Assembly: GCA_003152555.1 (NCBI GenBank)
Contig: PMAL01000183.1
Span: 1,009-15,917, forward strand
From: Acidimicrobiaceae bacterium
GTDB lineage: Bacteria > Actinomycetota > Acidimicrobiia > Acidimicrobiales > RAAP-2
Length of the DNA: 14,909 nt
Reading direction: 5' to 3'
The first letter of the stretch is position 1. Each line of letters opens with the position of its first letter. Made by a program: the position numbers and the translations under genes. Below, piece by piece: positions 1 to 7,568 of this stretch. Below the pieces are notes generated by a model. The model had not been told where the DNA came from and made no database searches. It saw nothing but the letters and a program-made list of their open reading frames with translations.

Positions 1-852
1 GGCATTGGCAGCGAGGACATGCTCAACGCGCTTGGCGCCGGAGACCAGGGCATGATGTTTGGCTACGCCTGTGACGACAACGAAGACTTCATGCCGCTGC
101 CGATCTGGTTGGCGCACCGCCTCTCGATGCGCCTGGCCCAGGTGCGTCGCTCGGGACTTGTTGGCTACTTGCGTCCTGACGGCAAGACCCAGGTCACGGT
201 TGCCTACGAGGAGGGAAAGCCCGTGGCGATTGACACGGTGCTCATTTCGACCCAGCACGACGATAATTTCGATTCCGAGAGCGAGATCAAGCCCGACCTC
301 TTAGAGCACGTGATCCGCCCCATGCTGCCCGCGGACCTCGATACCAGTTCCATGAAGATCTACGTGAATCCCTCGGGCAAGTTCGTGCTGGGTGGTCCCC
401 ACGCCGATACTGGACTCACGGGACGCAAGATCATTGTCGATACCTACGGCGGCATGGCCCGTCACGGCGGCGGCGCCTTCTCGGGCAAGGACCCCAGCAA
501 GGTCGACCGTTCGGCCGCCTACGCCGCCCGGTGGGTGGCCAAGCACGTCGTGGCCTCGGGCGCGGCGAAACGTTGCGAAGTACAAGTGGCCTACGCCATC
601 GGGGTCGCGCGCCCCGTGTCGGTGCTCGTCGAGACCTTCGGCACCGAAGTGGTCGACCGGGCCAAGATCGCCAAGGCCGTCGACGCCATCTTTGACCTGC
701 GTCCGGCCGCCATCATTCGCGACCTCGACCTTCGCCGACCGCTCTACCTTCGCACCGCCGCCTACGGCCACTTCGGGCGCAGCGACCAGGGCTTCACCTG
801 GGAACAGACACCCCGCCTCGACGACCTGCGCCGGGAACTGTCGCTGTCATAG
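1..852 (+). CDS. metK: S-adenosylmethionine synthetase, 5' end cut by window
   Basis: This is the C-terminal 283 residues of methionine adenosyltransferase, which makes S-adenosylmethionine from methionine and ATP in the cytoplasm. The reading frame is open from base 1, and the first visible residues already lead into the first family signature (GAGDQG, residues 12-17 of the visible part). The start therefore lies upstream; family members are about 390-400 residues long, so roughly the first 110 are missing. The second signature, the glycine-rich ATP/phosphate loop GGGAFSGKDP, is at bases 466-495. Both signatures are intact, so the enzyme should be active. The TAG stop shares its G with the GTG start of priA, which implies translational coupling. 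No SAM riboswitch can be assessed because the leader is outside the window. The identification is very secure. Confidence 0.97.
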   Translation, partial: GIGSEDMLNALGAGDQGMMFGYACDDNEDFMPLPIWLAHRLSMRLAQVRRSGLVGYLRPDGKTQVTVAYEEGKPVAIDTVLISTQHDDNFDSESEIKPDLLEHVIRPMLPADLDTSSMKIYVNPSGKFVLGGPHADTGLTGRKIIVDTYGGMARHGGGAFSGKDPSKVDRSAAYAARWVAKHVVASGAAKRCEVQVAYAIGVARPVSVLVETFGTEVVDRAKIAKAVDAIFDLRPAAIIRDLDLRRPLYLRTAAYGHFGRSDQGFTWEQTPRLDDLRRELSLS

Positions 853-2564
853 TGGCCGCCGATCGCGCGGTTCGCATCTTCACCGAAGTCGCCGCGGTTG
901 ATCGTCCCTTCGATTATGCCGTTACCGAAAAGACCAGCCAGGTCGGTGTGGGTGACCGTGTCCGAGTTGACTTCAACAATCGCTCGGTGCGCGGCTGGGT
1001 GACCGGCGACGTCGAAGTCACGCGCGACCTCAAGCCACTCGTTAAGTGGCTGGGTTACGGTCCGCCGCCGACGCTGCTCGCGCTGCTCACGTGGGCCGCG
1101 CAGCGCTGGTACAGCCCGCTGTCGCGTCTCCTGATTTCGACCTCGCCCAAGCGACTGATAACGGCGCTGCCGTTGCCGCCGACGGCGCTGGCGCTGGCCA
1201 GAGGCGTTGCGGAGAGTGCGACGTACTTCGCACCGGGCGTGATCCAACTTTCTCCCACGACCGACCCATTGGCGTTGGTGCTGGGTGCCTACGAGTGGTG
1301 TCAGTCGCGTGAGGGTTCCCTGCTCATTCTGGTGCCGACCGAATCGTGGGCCAGTCGACTGCGCGGTCGCTTAGAGCAGCGCGGGTGCGCGATTGCCTCA
1401 GGCGAGAACGAGTGGGACCGGATGCGTGCGGGCTGGCCGGTCGTCGTGGGCCCGCGTGGCGCCGCGCTCGCGCCGGTGCCACGGGTCAGTGGGGCGCTCA
1501 TCATCGACGCCGATGACGAGTCCTACCGTTCGCAGGCGTCGCCCACCTGGGACGCGACGACCATGTTGCGCGAGCGCTGCCAACGCGACGACGCGCCACT
1601 GTGGTTGACCTCAATGATCCCCTCGCCAGCAGTACTCGATCGCGGCACCTACGAAAAAGACGTCGACCTGGTGGGCGGTTGGCCCCGCGTTGAGGTAGTC
1701 GACCGACGCCAGAGCGACCCCCGCGACGGCGCGCTGTCGGCGTCGGCTCTCTCGGCGGCTCATCGTGCGCTGCACGGTGGCGATCCAGTCGCGGTGTGCG
1801 TGGTGCTACAACGCCTCGGCACCGGTCGACTGTTCGCGTGCGCCAAGTGCGGTGAGTTGGCGCGGTGCGCGACGTGTGGTCAGGGCGAAGAAGAAGTTGA
1901 CGGCTTGGTTGCCTGTCGCGAGCGGCACGAACTTCGAGCAAAGTTCTGCCGATCGTGTGGCGCGACGAATCTCAAACGAATACGTGTGGGCGTGACGACG
2001 CTCGCCCGAGATGTGGCCAACCAGCTGAATCACGCGGTCAGTGAAGTGACTGCGGCGTCGGACCCGTCGGTGCCGCTCGAGCGGGTCGTGGTGGGCACCG
2101 AAGCGGTCTGGCAACGGGTACGGCGCTGTGGCGTCGTGATCTTTGTAGATTTTGATCAGTACTTGCTGGCCCCTCGAGAGTCGGCACGCCGCGCGGCGAT
2201 AACGGCGGTGGGCAAGGCCGGGCGACTAGTGGGGTCGCGTCGCGAAGGTCGCGGAGGAGTGGTGCTGCAAACCCGACGCGGCGACGACTTGGTCCTCACC
2301 GCATTGCAACACGCCCGTTTCGAAGAGATCATCGCCGACGACGTCGCGACCGCTCAGATCTTAGAACTCAGCCCGTACGGGGCCAGCGCGGAGGTTACCG
2401 GTGACGGTGCGCAAGAATTTGTTGCCGGCCTCGCGGTTCGCGGTGTCACGACACAGATGACGCCCAACGGATACGTGCTGCGCTCGAAAGACGTGGGCAC
2501 CCTTACCTCGGCGTTGGCCGCGGCCCTTCGTCCCGCCGCTAAAGTTCGCGTCGCGGTGCAGTAG
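852..2564 (+). CDS. priA: Primosomal protein N' (PriA), helicase-motif-deficient actinobacterial form
   Basis: This is a replication-restart PriA homologue of 570 residues. The N-terminal 3'-DNA-binding domain (about residues 8-52) is recognisable. The central zinc domain has Cys330/333, Cys339/342, Cys355 with His359, and Cys366/369, so one usual cysteine appears replaced by His. The region that should carry Walker A (before the strand at about 156-161) has no GxGKT. The DEEH box is altered to D-A-D-D at 219-222, and motif VI is degraded to a GKAGR-like remnant near the C-terminus. ATP-driven unwinding is therefore unlikely. Actinobacterial PriA proteins, including the mycobacterial one, are known to lack these residues, so a structural or primosome-loading role is inferred. 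The start is a GTG overlapping the metK stop by one base. The metK-priA-def-fmt neighbourhood is typical of actinobacteria. Confidence 0.92.
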   Translation: MAADRAVRIFTEVAAVDRPFDYAVTEKTSQVGVGDRVRVDFNNRSVRGWVTGDVEVTRDLKPLVKWLGYGPPPTLLALLTWAAQRWYSPLSRLLISTSPKRLITALPLPPTALALARGVAESATYFAPGVIQLSPTTDPLALVLGAYEWCQSREGSLLILVPTESWASRLRGRLEQRGCAIASGENEWDRMRAGWPVVVGPRGAALAPVPRVSGALIIDADDESYRSQASPTWDATTMLRERCQRDDAPLWLTSMIPSPAVLDRGTYEKDVDLVGGWPRVEVVDRRQSDPRDGALSASALSAAHRALHGGDPVAVCVVLQRLGTGRLFACAKCGELARCATCGQGEEEVDGLVACRERHELRAKFCRSCGATNLKRIRVGVTTLARDVANQLNHAVSEVTAASDPSVPLERVVVGTEAVWQRVRRCGVVIFVDFDQYLLAPRESARRAAITAVGKAGRLVGSRREGRGGVVLQTRRGDDLVLTALQHARFEEIIADDVATAQILELSPYGASAEVTGDGAQEFVAGLAVRGVTTQMTPNGYVLRSKDVGTLTSALAAALRPAAKVRVAVQ

Positions 2565-2695
2565 CGACTTTCATCGAGCGGCGTGTTGAGGTTATATGAA
2601 TTTCTGGACAAAACGTGCGTCGCCGCCGTGTCCGCGAGGTCCGAACCGTCGCCTCGCGCGAACGGTCTGGCGGCCATTGGCCCAAGGGTGAGCGG

Positions 2696-2701
2696 TATCC
2701 T
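2696..2701 (+). promoter_or_regulatory. Putative -10 hexamer for leaderless def transcript
   Basis: TATCCT fits the TANNNT -10 pattern and ends exactly six bases before the GTG start of def, so transcription would begin at or next to the start codon. No Shine-Dalgarno is visible before that GTG. I see no clear -35 box. The rest of the 143-base gap between priA and def (2565-2707) holds no convincing terminator. The call is inferred from pattern and spacing. Confidence 0.45.
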
Positions 2702-2707
2702 AGTGGG

Positions 2708-3247
2708 GTGAGCCTGTTACCAATTCGTGTTTACGGCGACCCCGTGCTGAACGAGGTCACGACCGAGGTCGAGAACATTGACGGCCAGATCAAAGCGCTC
2801 GCGGAGTCGATGATTGAAACGATGTACGACGCGCCGGGGGTTGGTCTGGCGGCCAATCAAATCGGCGTCCAGAAGCGGATGTTCGTCTACGACCAGGGCG
2901 AGGGCGACGGCGCTTACGTGGTGATCAATCCCACCATCGTCGAGACAGAGGGGGAGTGGACCTTTCATGAGGGCTGCCTGTCGGTGCCCGGACTCGGTTG
3001 GGACATCACGCGCGCCAACGCCGTGCACCTCACTGGCTACGACCTCGACGGCAACGAGATCGACATTCAGACCGACGAATACGAGGGCCGCATATTTCAG
3101 CACGAGATGGACCACCTCAACGGTGTGCTCCTGATCGAGCGCCTGGACGCCGATCAACGTCGGGAGGCCAAGATTCTGCTTCGCGAACAGCGAGCGCTGA
3201 TCGCCGCGAACGATCCCGACGGTCTCCATCGCCTCTTCGGCGACTAG
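2708..3247 (+). CDS. def: Peptide deformylase
   Basis: This enzyme removes the N-formyl group from nascent proteins. With the GTG start at 2708 the protein has 179 residues, the usual size. The three family motifs are intact: GVGLAANQ (44-51), EGCLS (88-92, metal ligand Cys90) and QHEMDH (131-136, metal ligands His132 and His136, catalytic Glu133). The frame is open further upstream to 2615, but that extension is arginine-rich, unlike the family, and precedes the natural N-terminus (VSLLPIRVYGDPVL). The GTG also sits six bases after a -10-like hexamer, which supports a leaderless start there. The stop codon abuts the ATG of fmt with no gap. Pairing with fmt is logical: Fmt adds the formyl group that Def later removes. 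Confidence 0.96.
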   Translation: MSLLPIRVYGDPVLNEVTTEVENIDGQIKALAESMIETMYDAPGVGLAANQIGVQKRMFVYDQGEGDGAYVVINPTIVETEGEWTFHEGCLSVPGLGWDITRANAVHLTGYDLDGNEIDIQTDEYEGRIFQHEMDHLNGVLLIERLDADQRREAKILLREQRALIAANDPDGLHRLFGD

Positions 3248-4120
3248 ATGCGCCTCGCCTTTCTCGGCACTCCCGAAGCGTCCGTTGTCTCGCTGCGTGC
3301 CCTGGTTGGGGCCGGTCACGACGTGGTGCTCGTCATCACGCGACCTGACCGTCGACGCGGACGCGGCAGCGCAACATCGCCGAGTCCCGTCAAAGCGGCC
3401 GCGCTGCAGCTGGGGCTCAACGTGAGCCACGACATTGGCGACCTCGATGGCCTCGATATTGAGCGTGGGGTGGTGGTGGCCTATGGCTCACTCATCCGCG
3501 CACCGGTGCTGGAGCAACTTCCCATGTTGAACGTGCATTTTTCGCTGCTGCCACGCTGGCGCGGGGCCGCGCCGGTGGAATGGGCCATCCTCGCCGGCGA
3601 CGAAGTCACGGGAGTGTCAATCATGTCGCTTGAAGTGGCGCTCGATACCGGGCCCGTGCACCTCGCGCGCCAACTGTCGATCGGTGACAAAAACGCGAGC
3701 GAACTACTTGAGGAATTGAGCCAATTGGGCGCAACGGCATTGCTGGAAGTCTTGGCGTCGCCCGATCTGTTGGCGCACCCGCGCGCGCAAGAGGGCGAAG
3801 CAACGTACGCGGCCAAACTGACGTCGGAAACGTTCCATGTGGTCCCCACCATGGATCAATCACTGATGTTGCGCACGGTGCGTTTGGGACGGGCCTATAC
3901 CTTGGTCAACGGTCGCCGCTTGCGAATCCTTCGCGCACACGCAACGGATGTGACGGGCACGGCGGGCACGCTCGGCGTGATCAACGGCATGGTGGTGCTC
4001 CAGGGTGCACTCGGATCAATTTGCGTGGATGAGGTGCAGTCCGAAGGTTCCACTCCAATGTCGGTTACGGCGTGGTGGGCGGGTGCGCGAGTGGATGGTG
4101 CTAGCGCCCTATGGTCCTAG
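3248..4120 (+). CDS. fmt: Methionyl-tRNA formyltransferase
   Basis: Fmt transfers a formyl group from 10-formyl-tetrahydrofolate to initiator Met-tRNA. The protein has 290 residues, slightly shorter than the usual 305-315. The N-terminal Rossmann-type domain starts with FLGTPEAS. The formyltransferase active-site set is present: Asn95, His97 (in NVHFS) and Asp133 (in LDTG), with the conserved SLLPRWRGAAPVE segment at 99-111. The TYAAKL segment of the linker/C-terminal domain is present, followed by a somewhat compact C-terminal OB-fold region. The ATG directly follows the def stop, so the two are surely cotranscribed. In many actinobacteria the rRNA methyltransferase gene rsmB comes next; here rpe follows after a short gap. 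Confidence 0.96.
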   Translation: MRLAFLGTPEASVVSLRALVGAGHDVVLVITRPDRRRGRGSATSPSPVKAAALQLGLNVSHDIGDLDGLDIERGVVVAYGSLIRAPVLEQLPMLNVHFSLLPRWRGAAPVEWAILAGDEVTGVSIMSLEVALDTGPVHLARQLSIGDKNASELLEELSQLGATALLEVLASPDLLAHPRAQEGEATYAAKLTSETFHVVPTMDQSLMLRTVRLGRAYTLVNGRRLRILRAHATDVTGTAGTLGVINGMVVLQGALGSICVDEVQSEGSTPMSVTAWWAGARVDGASALWS

Positions 4121-4137
4121 ACGCGCAGCGCCGCCCA

Positions 4138-4143
4138 TAGGCT
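4138..4143 (+). promoter_or_regulatory. Putative -10 hexamer for leaderless rpe-rib transcript
   Basis: TAGGCT fits TANNNT and ends six bases before the GTG codon at 4150. The gap after fmt is only 29 bases, contains no Shine-Dalgarno for rpe, and is too short for an FMN riboswitch. This hexamer would give the rpe-rib operon its own promoter. There is no obvious -35 box. Read-through from fmt is equally possible. Confidence 0.42.
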
Positions 4144-4149
4144 TGATTG

Positions 4150-4839
4150 GTGACGTTAATTGATGCTGGTCCCGCGGGCGCTCTGCGAATAGCTCCTTCG
4201 ATATTGGCCGCAGATTTCGGTTCGCTCGCCAATGCGGTCGAGGGAATTGACGCGCAAACCGACTGGCTGCACGTGGACGTCATGGACGGTCACTTCGTGC
4301 CGAACGTCTCAATTGGACCCCCGGTGGTCGCCTCATTACGCAGGTACAGCGACCGATTTTTCGATTGCCATCTCATGATGAGCGAACCCGGCCGTTACCT
4401 CGAGGCCTTCGCGAAGGCCGGTGCCGACGGCTGCACCGTGCACGTGGAAGTGGGTGGGACTGCGGCACTGATCTGCGATGCACGCTCGCTCGGACTGCGC
4501 ATTGGTTTGGCGGCCAATCCCGACACCCCGTACGACACCGTCGCCCCGTTCCTTGGCGACATCGACCTGCTGCTCTTGATGACGGTCTTTCCCGGCTTCG
4601 GTGGACAGTCCTTCATGGGCGACGTCATGAGCAAGGTGCAGACAGCGCGCTGCGACGTCGAGTCCGGTTCCCTGGCGCTCGATATTGAAGTCGATGGCGG
4701 CATTGATCTCGTGACGGCGCCGGTAGCGGTGCGCGCGGGAGCCAACGTGCTGGTGGCGGGATCAGCGATCTTTTCGCGACCTTATCCGCTCGAGGCGGCC
4801 CAAGCGCTGCGCGCGGCGGCGCTCGAAGGACGTGAGTGA
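4150..4839 (+). CDS. rpe: Ribulose-phosphate 3-epimerase
   Basis: Rpe interconverts ribulose-5-phosphate and xylulose-5-phosphate in the pentose phosphate pathway. It is a TIM-barrel protein of about 229 residues. With the GTG as residue 1, the visible elements are IAPSILAADF (14-23), the metal/catalytic segment HVDVMDGHF (41-49), His74 in DCHLM, the phosphate-loop motif VFPGFGGQSF (about 147-156) and the catalytic Asp182 in EVDGGI. All metal ligands appear present. A TTG lies just before the GTG, but the -10 spacing and family alignment favour the GTG. The stop overlaps the ribD start (GTGA). The context fits its chemistry, because RibB downstream consumes ribulose-5-phosphate. The identification is secure; only the start is slightly uncertain. 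Confidence 0.96.
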   Translation: MTLIDAGPAGALRIAPSILAADFGSLANAVEGIDAQTDWLHVDVMDGHFVPNVSIGPPVVASLRRYSDRFFDCHLMMSEPGRYLEAFAKAGADGCTVHVEVGGTAALICDARSLGLRIGLAANPDTPYDTVAPFLGDIDLLLLMTVFPGFGGQSFMGDVMSKVQTARCDVESGSLALDIEVDGGIDLVTAPVAVRAGANVLVAGSAIFSRPYPLEAAQALRAAALEGRE

Positions 4840-5822
4840 TGATCACCAACACCGATCTAATGCTGATGGCGGTCCGGGCGGGCGACAAGGCGCGCTACCA
4901 CGCGCCGCCCAATCCCTGGGTCGGCGCGCTGGTGGTGGGCGAGCGCGGCGTCATGATCGCCGAGGGTCATACCCAGGTGCCCGGCGAGGCGCACGCCGAG
5001 GTCGTCGCGTTGCGTCGCGCGGGCGAACGCGCGCTGGGCGCCACATTGGTCGTCACCCTCGAGCCGTGTTGTCACGTGGGGCGAACCGGACCGTGCACCG
5101 ACGTCATCATCAAGGCCGGCATTTCCCGAGTGGTCATCGGCACGATCGACCCGGACCCGCGCGTGTCGGGCCAGGGGATCGCGCAACTTCGTGCGTCGGG
5201 CATCGACGTGGAGGTTGGCATCGAAGAAGACGTCGTGCGCGCCCAGCTCGCGCCGTATCTGTGGCACCGGGTGACCGGTCGTCCGTACGTCGTCGCCAAG
5301 ATCGCCTCGACCCTCGACGGGGTCGTCGCCATGGCCGACGGCACGAGCAAATGGATCACCGGAGAGCCGGCGCGACTCGATGCGCACGTCGTGCGAGCCC
5401 AAAGCCAGGCAATCATCGTTGGCGCCGGGACGGTGCGCAGTGACGACCCCCGACTAACGGCCCGTCTCGACGACATCATCCTCGAACCGCTGCGCGTGGT
5501 GCTGGGCCACGCCCCCGAGAACGCACGAGTGCGACCGTGCCTCGAACGAACTGGCGATCTCGGTTACATCCTGGACGAATTGGCTCACCACGACGTGATC
5601 CAGGTGCTCGTCGAAGGCGGCCCCACGACCATGAGCGCCTTCTTCGCGGCCGGTCTGGTGAACCACGTCGTGTGGTACCAGGCGGCGGCTTTTGGCGGTG
5701 GTGAGGGCACGGCCGGGGCGCTGCGAAGCCTTTCAACATCAACAATTGGTCAACTTCGCCGTGGACGTCTGGTGGACGTGCGGCGAATCGGCGAAGATAT
5801 ACGTATAGACGTGGAGGTCTGA
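4836..5822 (+). CDS. ribD: Bifunctional riboflavin biosynthesis deaminase/reductase
   Basis: RibD deaminates and then reduces the pyrimidine intermediate made from GTP. The N-terminal zinc deaminase domain (about 1-140) has HAE at 53-55 and the P-C-x8-P-C zinc motif at 77-87 (ligands His53, Cys78, Cys87, proton-shuttle Glu55). The C-terminal NADPH-dependent reductase domain (about 148-328) has the substrate segment around KWITGEPAR (172-180), VGAGTVRSDDPRLT (195-208) and LVEGGPT (258-264). At 328 residues it is shorter than the E. coli enzyme, mainly within the reductase between about 210 and 250, but no catalytic motif is missing. An AAGGA Shine-Dalgarno inside the end of rpe serves either the GTG at 4836 or the ATG at 4839. 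The stop shares its final A with the ribBA start. Confidence 0.96.
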   Translation: MMITNTDLMLMAVRAGDKARYHAPPNPWVGALVVGERGVMIAEGHTQVPGEAHAEVVALRRAGERALGATLVVTLEPCCHVGRTGPCTDVIIKAGISRVVIGTIDPDPRVSGQGIAQLRASGIDVEVGIEEDVVRAQLAPYLWHRVTGRPYVVAKIASTLDGVVAMADGTSKWITGEPARLDAHVVRAQSQAIIVGAGTVRSDDPRLTARLDDIILEPLRVVLGHAPENARVRPCLERTGDLGYILDELAHHDVIQVLVEGGPTTMSAFFAAGLVNHVVWYQAAAFGGGEGTAGALRSLSTSTIGQLRRGRLVDVRRIGEDIRIDVEV

Positions 5823-7042
5823 TGGCGTTAGCGACGATCGAAGAAGCGATCACCCAACTGCGAGGTGGCGGCATGGTCGTCGTTGTCGACGACGAGGATC
5901 GCGAGAACGAAGGCGACCTGATCATGGCCGCCGAGGACGTGACGGCCGAGCACATGGCCTTCTTCTTGGAACACACATCGGGCGTGTTCTGCGTCCCCTT
6001 GGAATCCGAGCGCGCCGACCAGTTGCAATTGCCGTTAATGGTGGTGGCCAACACCGAGGCCCAGCGCACGGCCTTCACCGTGAGTGTTGATTTTCGCCAT
6101 GGTACATCCACGGGCATCTCCGCGCGCGACCGGGCGGCCACGGTGCGTGCCTTGATTGACCCCGAGACGCGCGCGAATGACCTCAACCGGCCTGGGCACA
6201 TCTTTCCCTTGCGCTACCGCACCGGTGGCGTCCTCAAGCGAGCAGGACACACGGAAGCGACGGTGGACCTCTGCCGACTTGCGGGCAAGTTCCCCGGTGG
6301 CGTGCTCTGTGAGATCGTGACCTCGGACAAGTCGGGCATGGCCCGACTGCCGGAGCTCGAAGAGTTTGCCGCCACGCACGGTCTGCCGCTCGTCTCGATC
6401 GCCGACCTCATCCGCTATCGCCGCCAGCACGAGAAGCTGGTGCGCCGGGTGGCCGAGGCGTCCCTGCCCACCGAGCACGGGCTGTTCCAAGCCTTCGTCT
6501 TTGAGTCGGTGCTTGACGGCGAGCAGCATCTCGCCCTCGTGTACGGCGACATTGCCAACACCAAGGACGTCCTCGTGCGCGTGCACTCGGAGTGCCTGAC
6601 CGGCGACGTGATGGGCTCAATGCGTTGTGACTGCGGTCCACAACTGCACACCGCGCTCGCGAAGATCGCCGCCGAGGGCGCGGGCGTGGTGGTGTACTTG
6701 CGCGGTCACGAGGGCCGGGGCATTGGACTGGGTCACAAGATTCGCGCGTACGCCCTGCAAGAAGAGGGCTCGGATACCGTCGACGCCAACATTGAATTGG
6801 GCCTGCCCGTTGACTCGCGTGAGTACGGCATCGGGGCCCAGATCCTGGTGGACCTGGGCGTCACGTCAATGCGCATCATGACCAATAACCCGAGTAAGTA
6901 CGGCGGCCTCGAGGGCTTCGGACTTAACATTACTGAACGCGTCGCAATAGAGAGTCTGCCGACGGAATTTAACATTGGCTACCTGCGCACCAAGCGTGAA
7001 CGCATGGGCCACTTGCTCGACGGTCTTGATGAACTCGACTGA
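5822..7042 (+). CDS. ribBA: Bifunctional DHBP synthase / GTP cyclohydrolase II
   Basis: This fused enzyme supplies both riboflavin precursors. The N-terminal RibB domain (about 1-205) turns ribulose-5-phosphate into dihydroxybutanone phosphate; it has the acidic metal-binding loop DDEDRENEGD (23-32), the segment STGISARDRAAT, and histidines in RPGHIF (His126) and AGHTEA (His143). The C-terminal RibA domain (about 206-406) opens GTP; its zinc ligands are Cys258, Cys269 and Cys271, followed by the GTP-binding LRGHEGRGIGL (293-303) and the REYGIGAQIL segment with its conserved Tyr335. At 406 residues it matches the standard fusion. A strong GGAGG Shine-Dalgarno ends four bases before the ATG, inside the end of ribD. 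The riboflavin synthase gene that usually separates ribD from ribBA is not here. Confidence 0.97.
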   Translation: MALATIEEAITQLRGGGMVVVVDDEDRENEGDLIMAAEDVTAEHMAFFLEHTSGVFCVPLESERADQLQLPLMVVANTEAQRTAFTVSVDFRHGTSTGISARDRAATVRALIDPETRANDLNRPGHIFPLRYRTGGVLKRAGHTEATVDLCRLAGKFPGGVLCEIVTSDKSGMARLPELEEFAATHGLPLVSIADLIRYRRQHEKLVRRVAEASLPTEHGLFQAFVFESVLDGEQHLALVYGDIANTKDVLVRVHSECLTGDVMGSMRCDCGPQLHTALAKIAAEGAGVVVYLRGHEGRGIGLGHKIRAYALQEEGSDTVDANIELGLPVDSREYGIGAQILVDLGVTSMRIMTNNPSKYGGLEGFGLNITERVAIESLPTEFNIGYLRTKRERMGHLLDGLDELD

Positions 7043-7568
7043 CGAGACCGATTTCGACGCGAACGACACCGAGCAACTTCGCGCGCGCGCCGGCGAGTAT
7101 CTAGAGGGAGCCCGTGACGGCCGCGGGCTTCGCGTCGGCGTTGCCTGTGCGCGATTCAACGGGGCCATTACTTCGCGGCTGCTCGTCAGTGCACTCGACA
7201 CGTTGGCCGAAGCCGGGGTTGATCGATCGGATATCTCGATTGGTTGGGTGCCGGGTGCGTTTGAGTTGCCATTGCTGGCGCTGGCCTACGCCGACGCCAA
7301 CCGCCCCTTTGACGCGGTGCTCACGTTGGGCGCAGTCATCCGCGGTGAAACCAGTCACTACGAAATTGTGTCGGGGGAGTGCGCTCGAGGGATCCAGGAC
7401 GTACAACTCAGCACGAGGGTGCCCGTCGTGTTTGGTGTGCTCACCGTCGAAAACGTCGAGCAGGCACTCGAACGCTCGCTGCCCGACGAGACCAACAAGG
7501 GACGCGAAGCCGCGTTGACGGCCCTGGAGATGGTGTCGATCCTTCGCCAAGGAACGATTGCCAGTTGA
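7029..7568 (+). CDS. ribH: Lumazine synthase (DMRL synthase)
   Basis: RibH condenses dihydroxybutanone phosphate with the ribityl-pyrimidine to give 6,7-dimethyl-8-ribityllumazine, the direct riboflavin precursor. With the ATG at 7029 it has 179 residues, about 20 more than usual; the extra is an acidic N-terminal tail before the first beta-strand GLRVGVACARFN (33-44). Substrate-site elements are present: Phe43-Asn44, WVPGAFELP (73-81), GAVIRGETSHYEIV (101-114, with the catalytic His110) and PVVFGVLTVEN (132-142). The chosen start overlaps the end of ribBA by 14 bases and lacks a clear Shine-Dalgarno, so expression probably depends on coupling. No better in-frame start lies before the core. 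The stop overlaps the next gene. Confidence 0.95.
   Translation: MNSTDETDFDANDTEQLRARAGEYLEGARDGRGLRVGVACARFNGAITSRLLVSALDTLAEAGVDRSDISIGWVPGAFELPLLALAYADANRPFDAVLTLGAVIRGETSHYEIVSGECARGIQDVQLSTRVPVVFGVLTVENVEQALERSLPDETNKGREAALTALEMVSILRQGTIAS

Noticed and set aside
2596..2691. A 31-codon ATG reading frame in the priA-def gap that could be a small protein or leader peptide.
   Set aside because: It has no Shine-Dalgarno, shows no clear GC3 bias or recognisable motif, and def appears to have its own downstream promoter. It may be chance.
2615..2707. An N-terminal extension of def back to 2615.
   Set aside because: The added residues are arginine-rich and unlike peptide deformylase, and the GTG at 2708 gives the standard N-terminus with a well-placed -10 hexamer.
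2717..3430. A long antisense open frame over def and fmt, and many similar frames elsewhere.
   Set aside because: They mirror high-GC codon bias of real genes on the other strand. Their products show no family features and none has a Shine-Dalgarno or promoter of its own.
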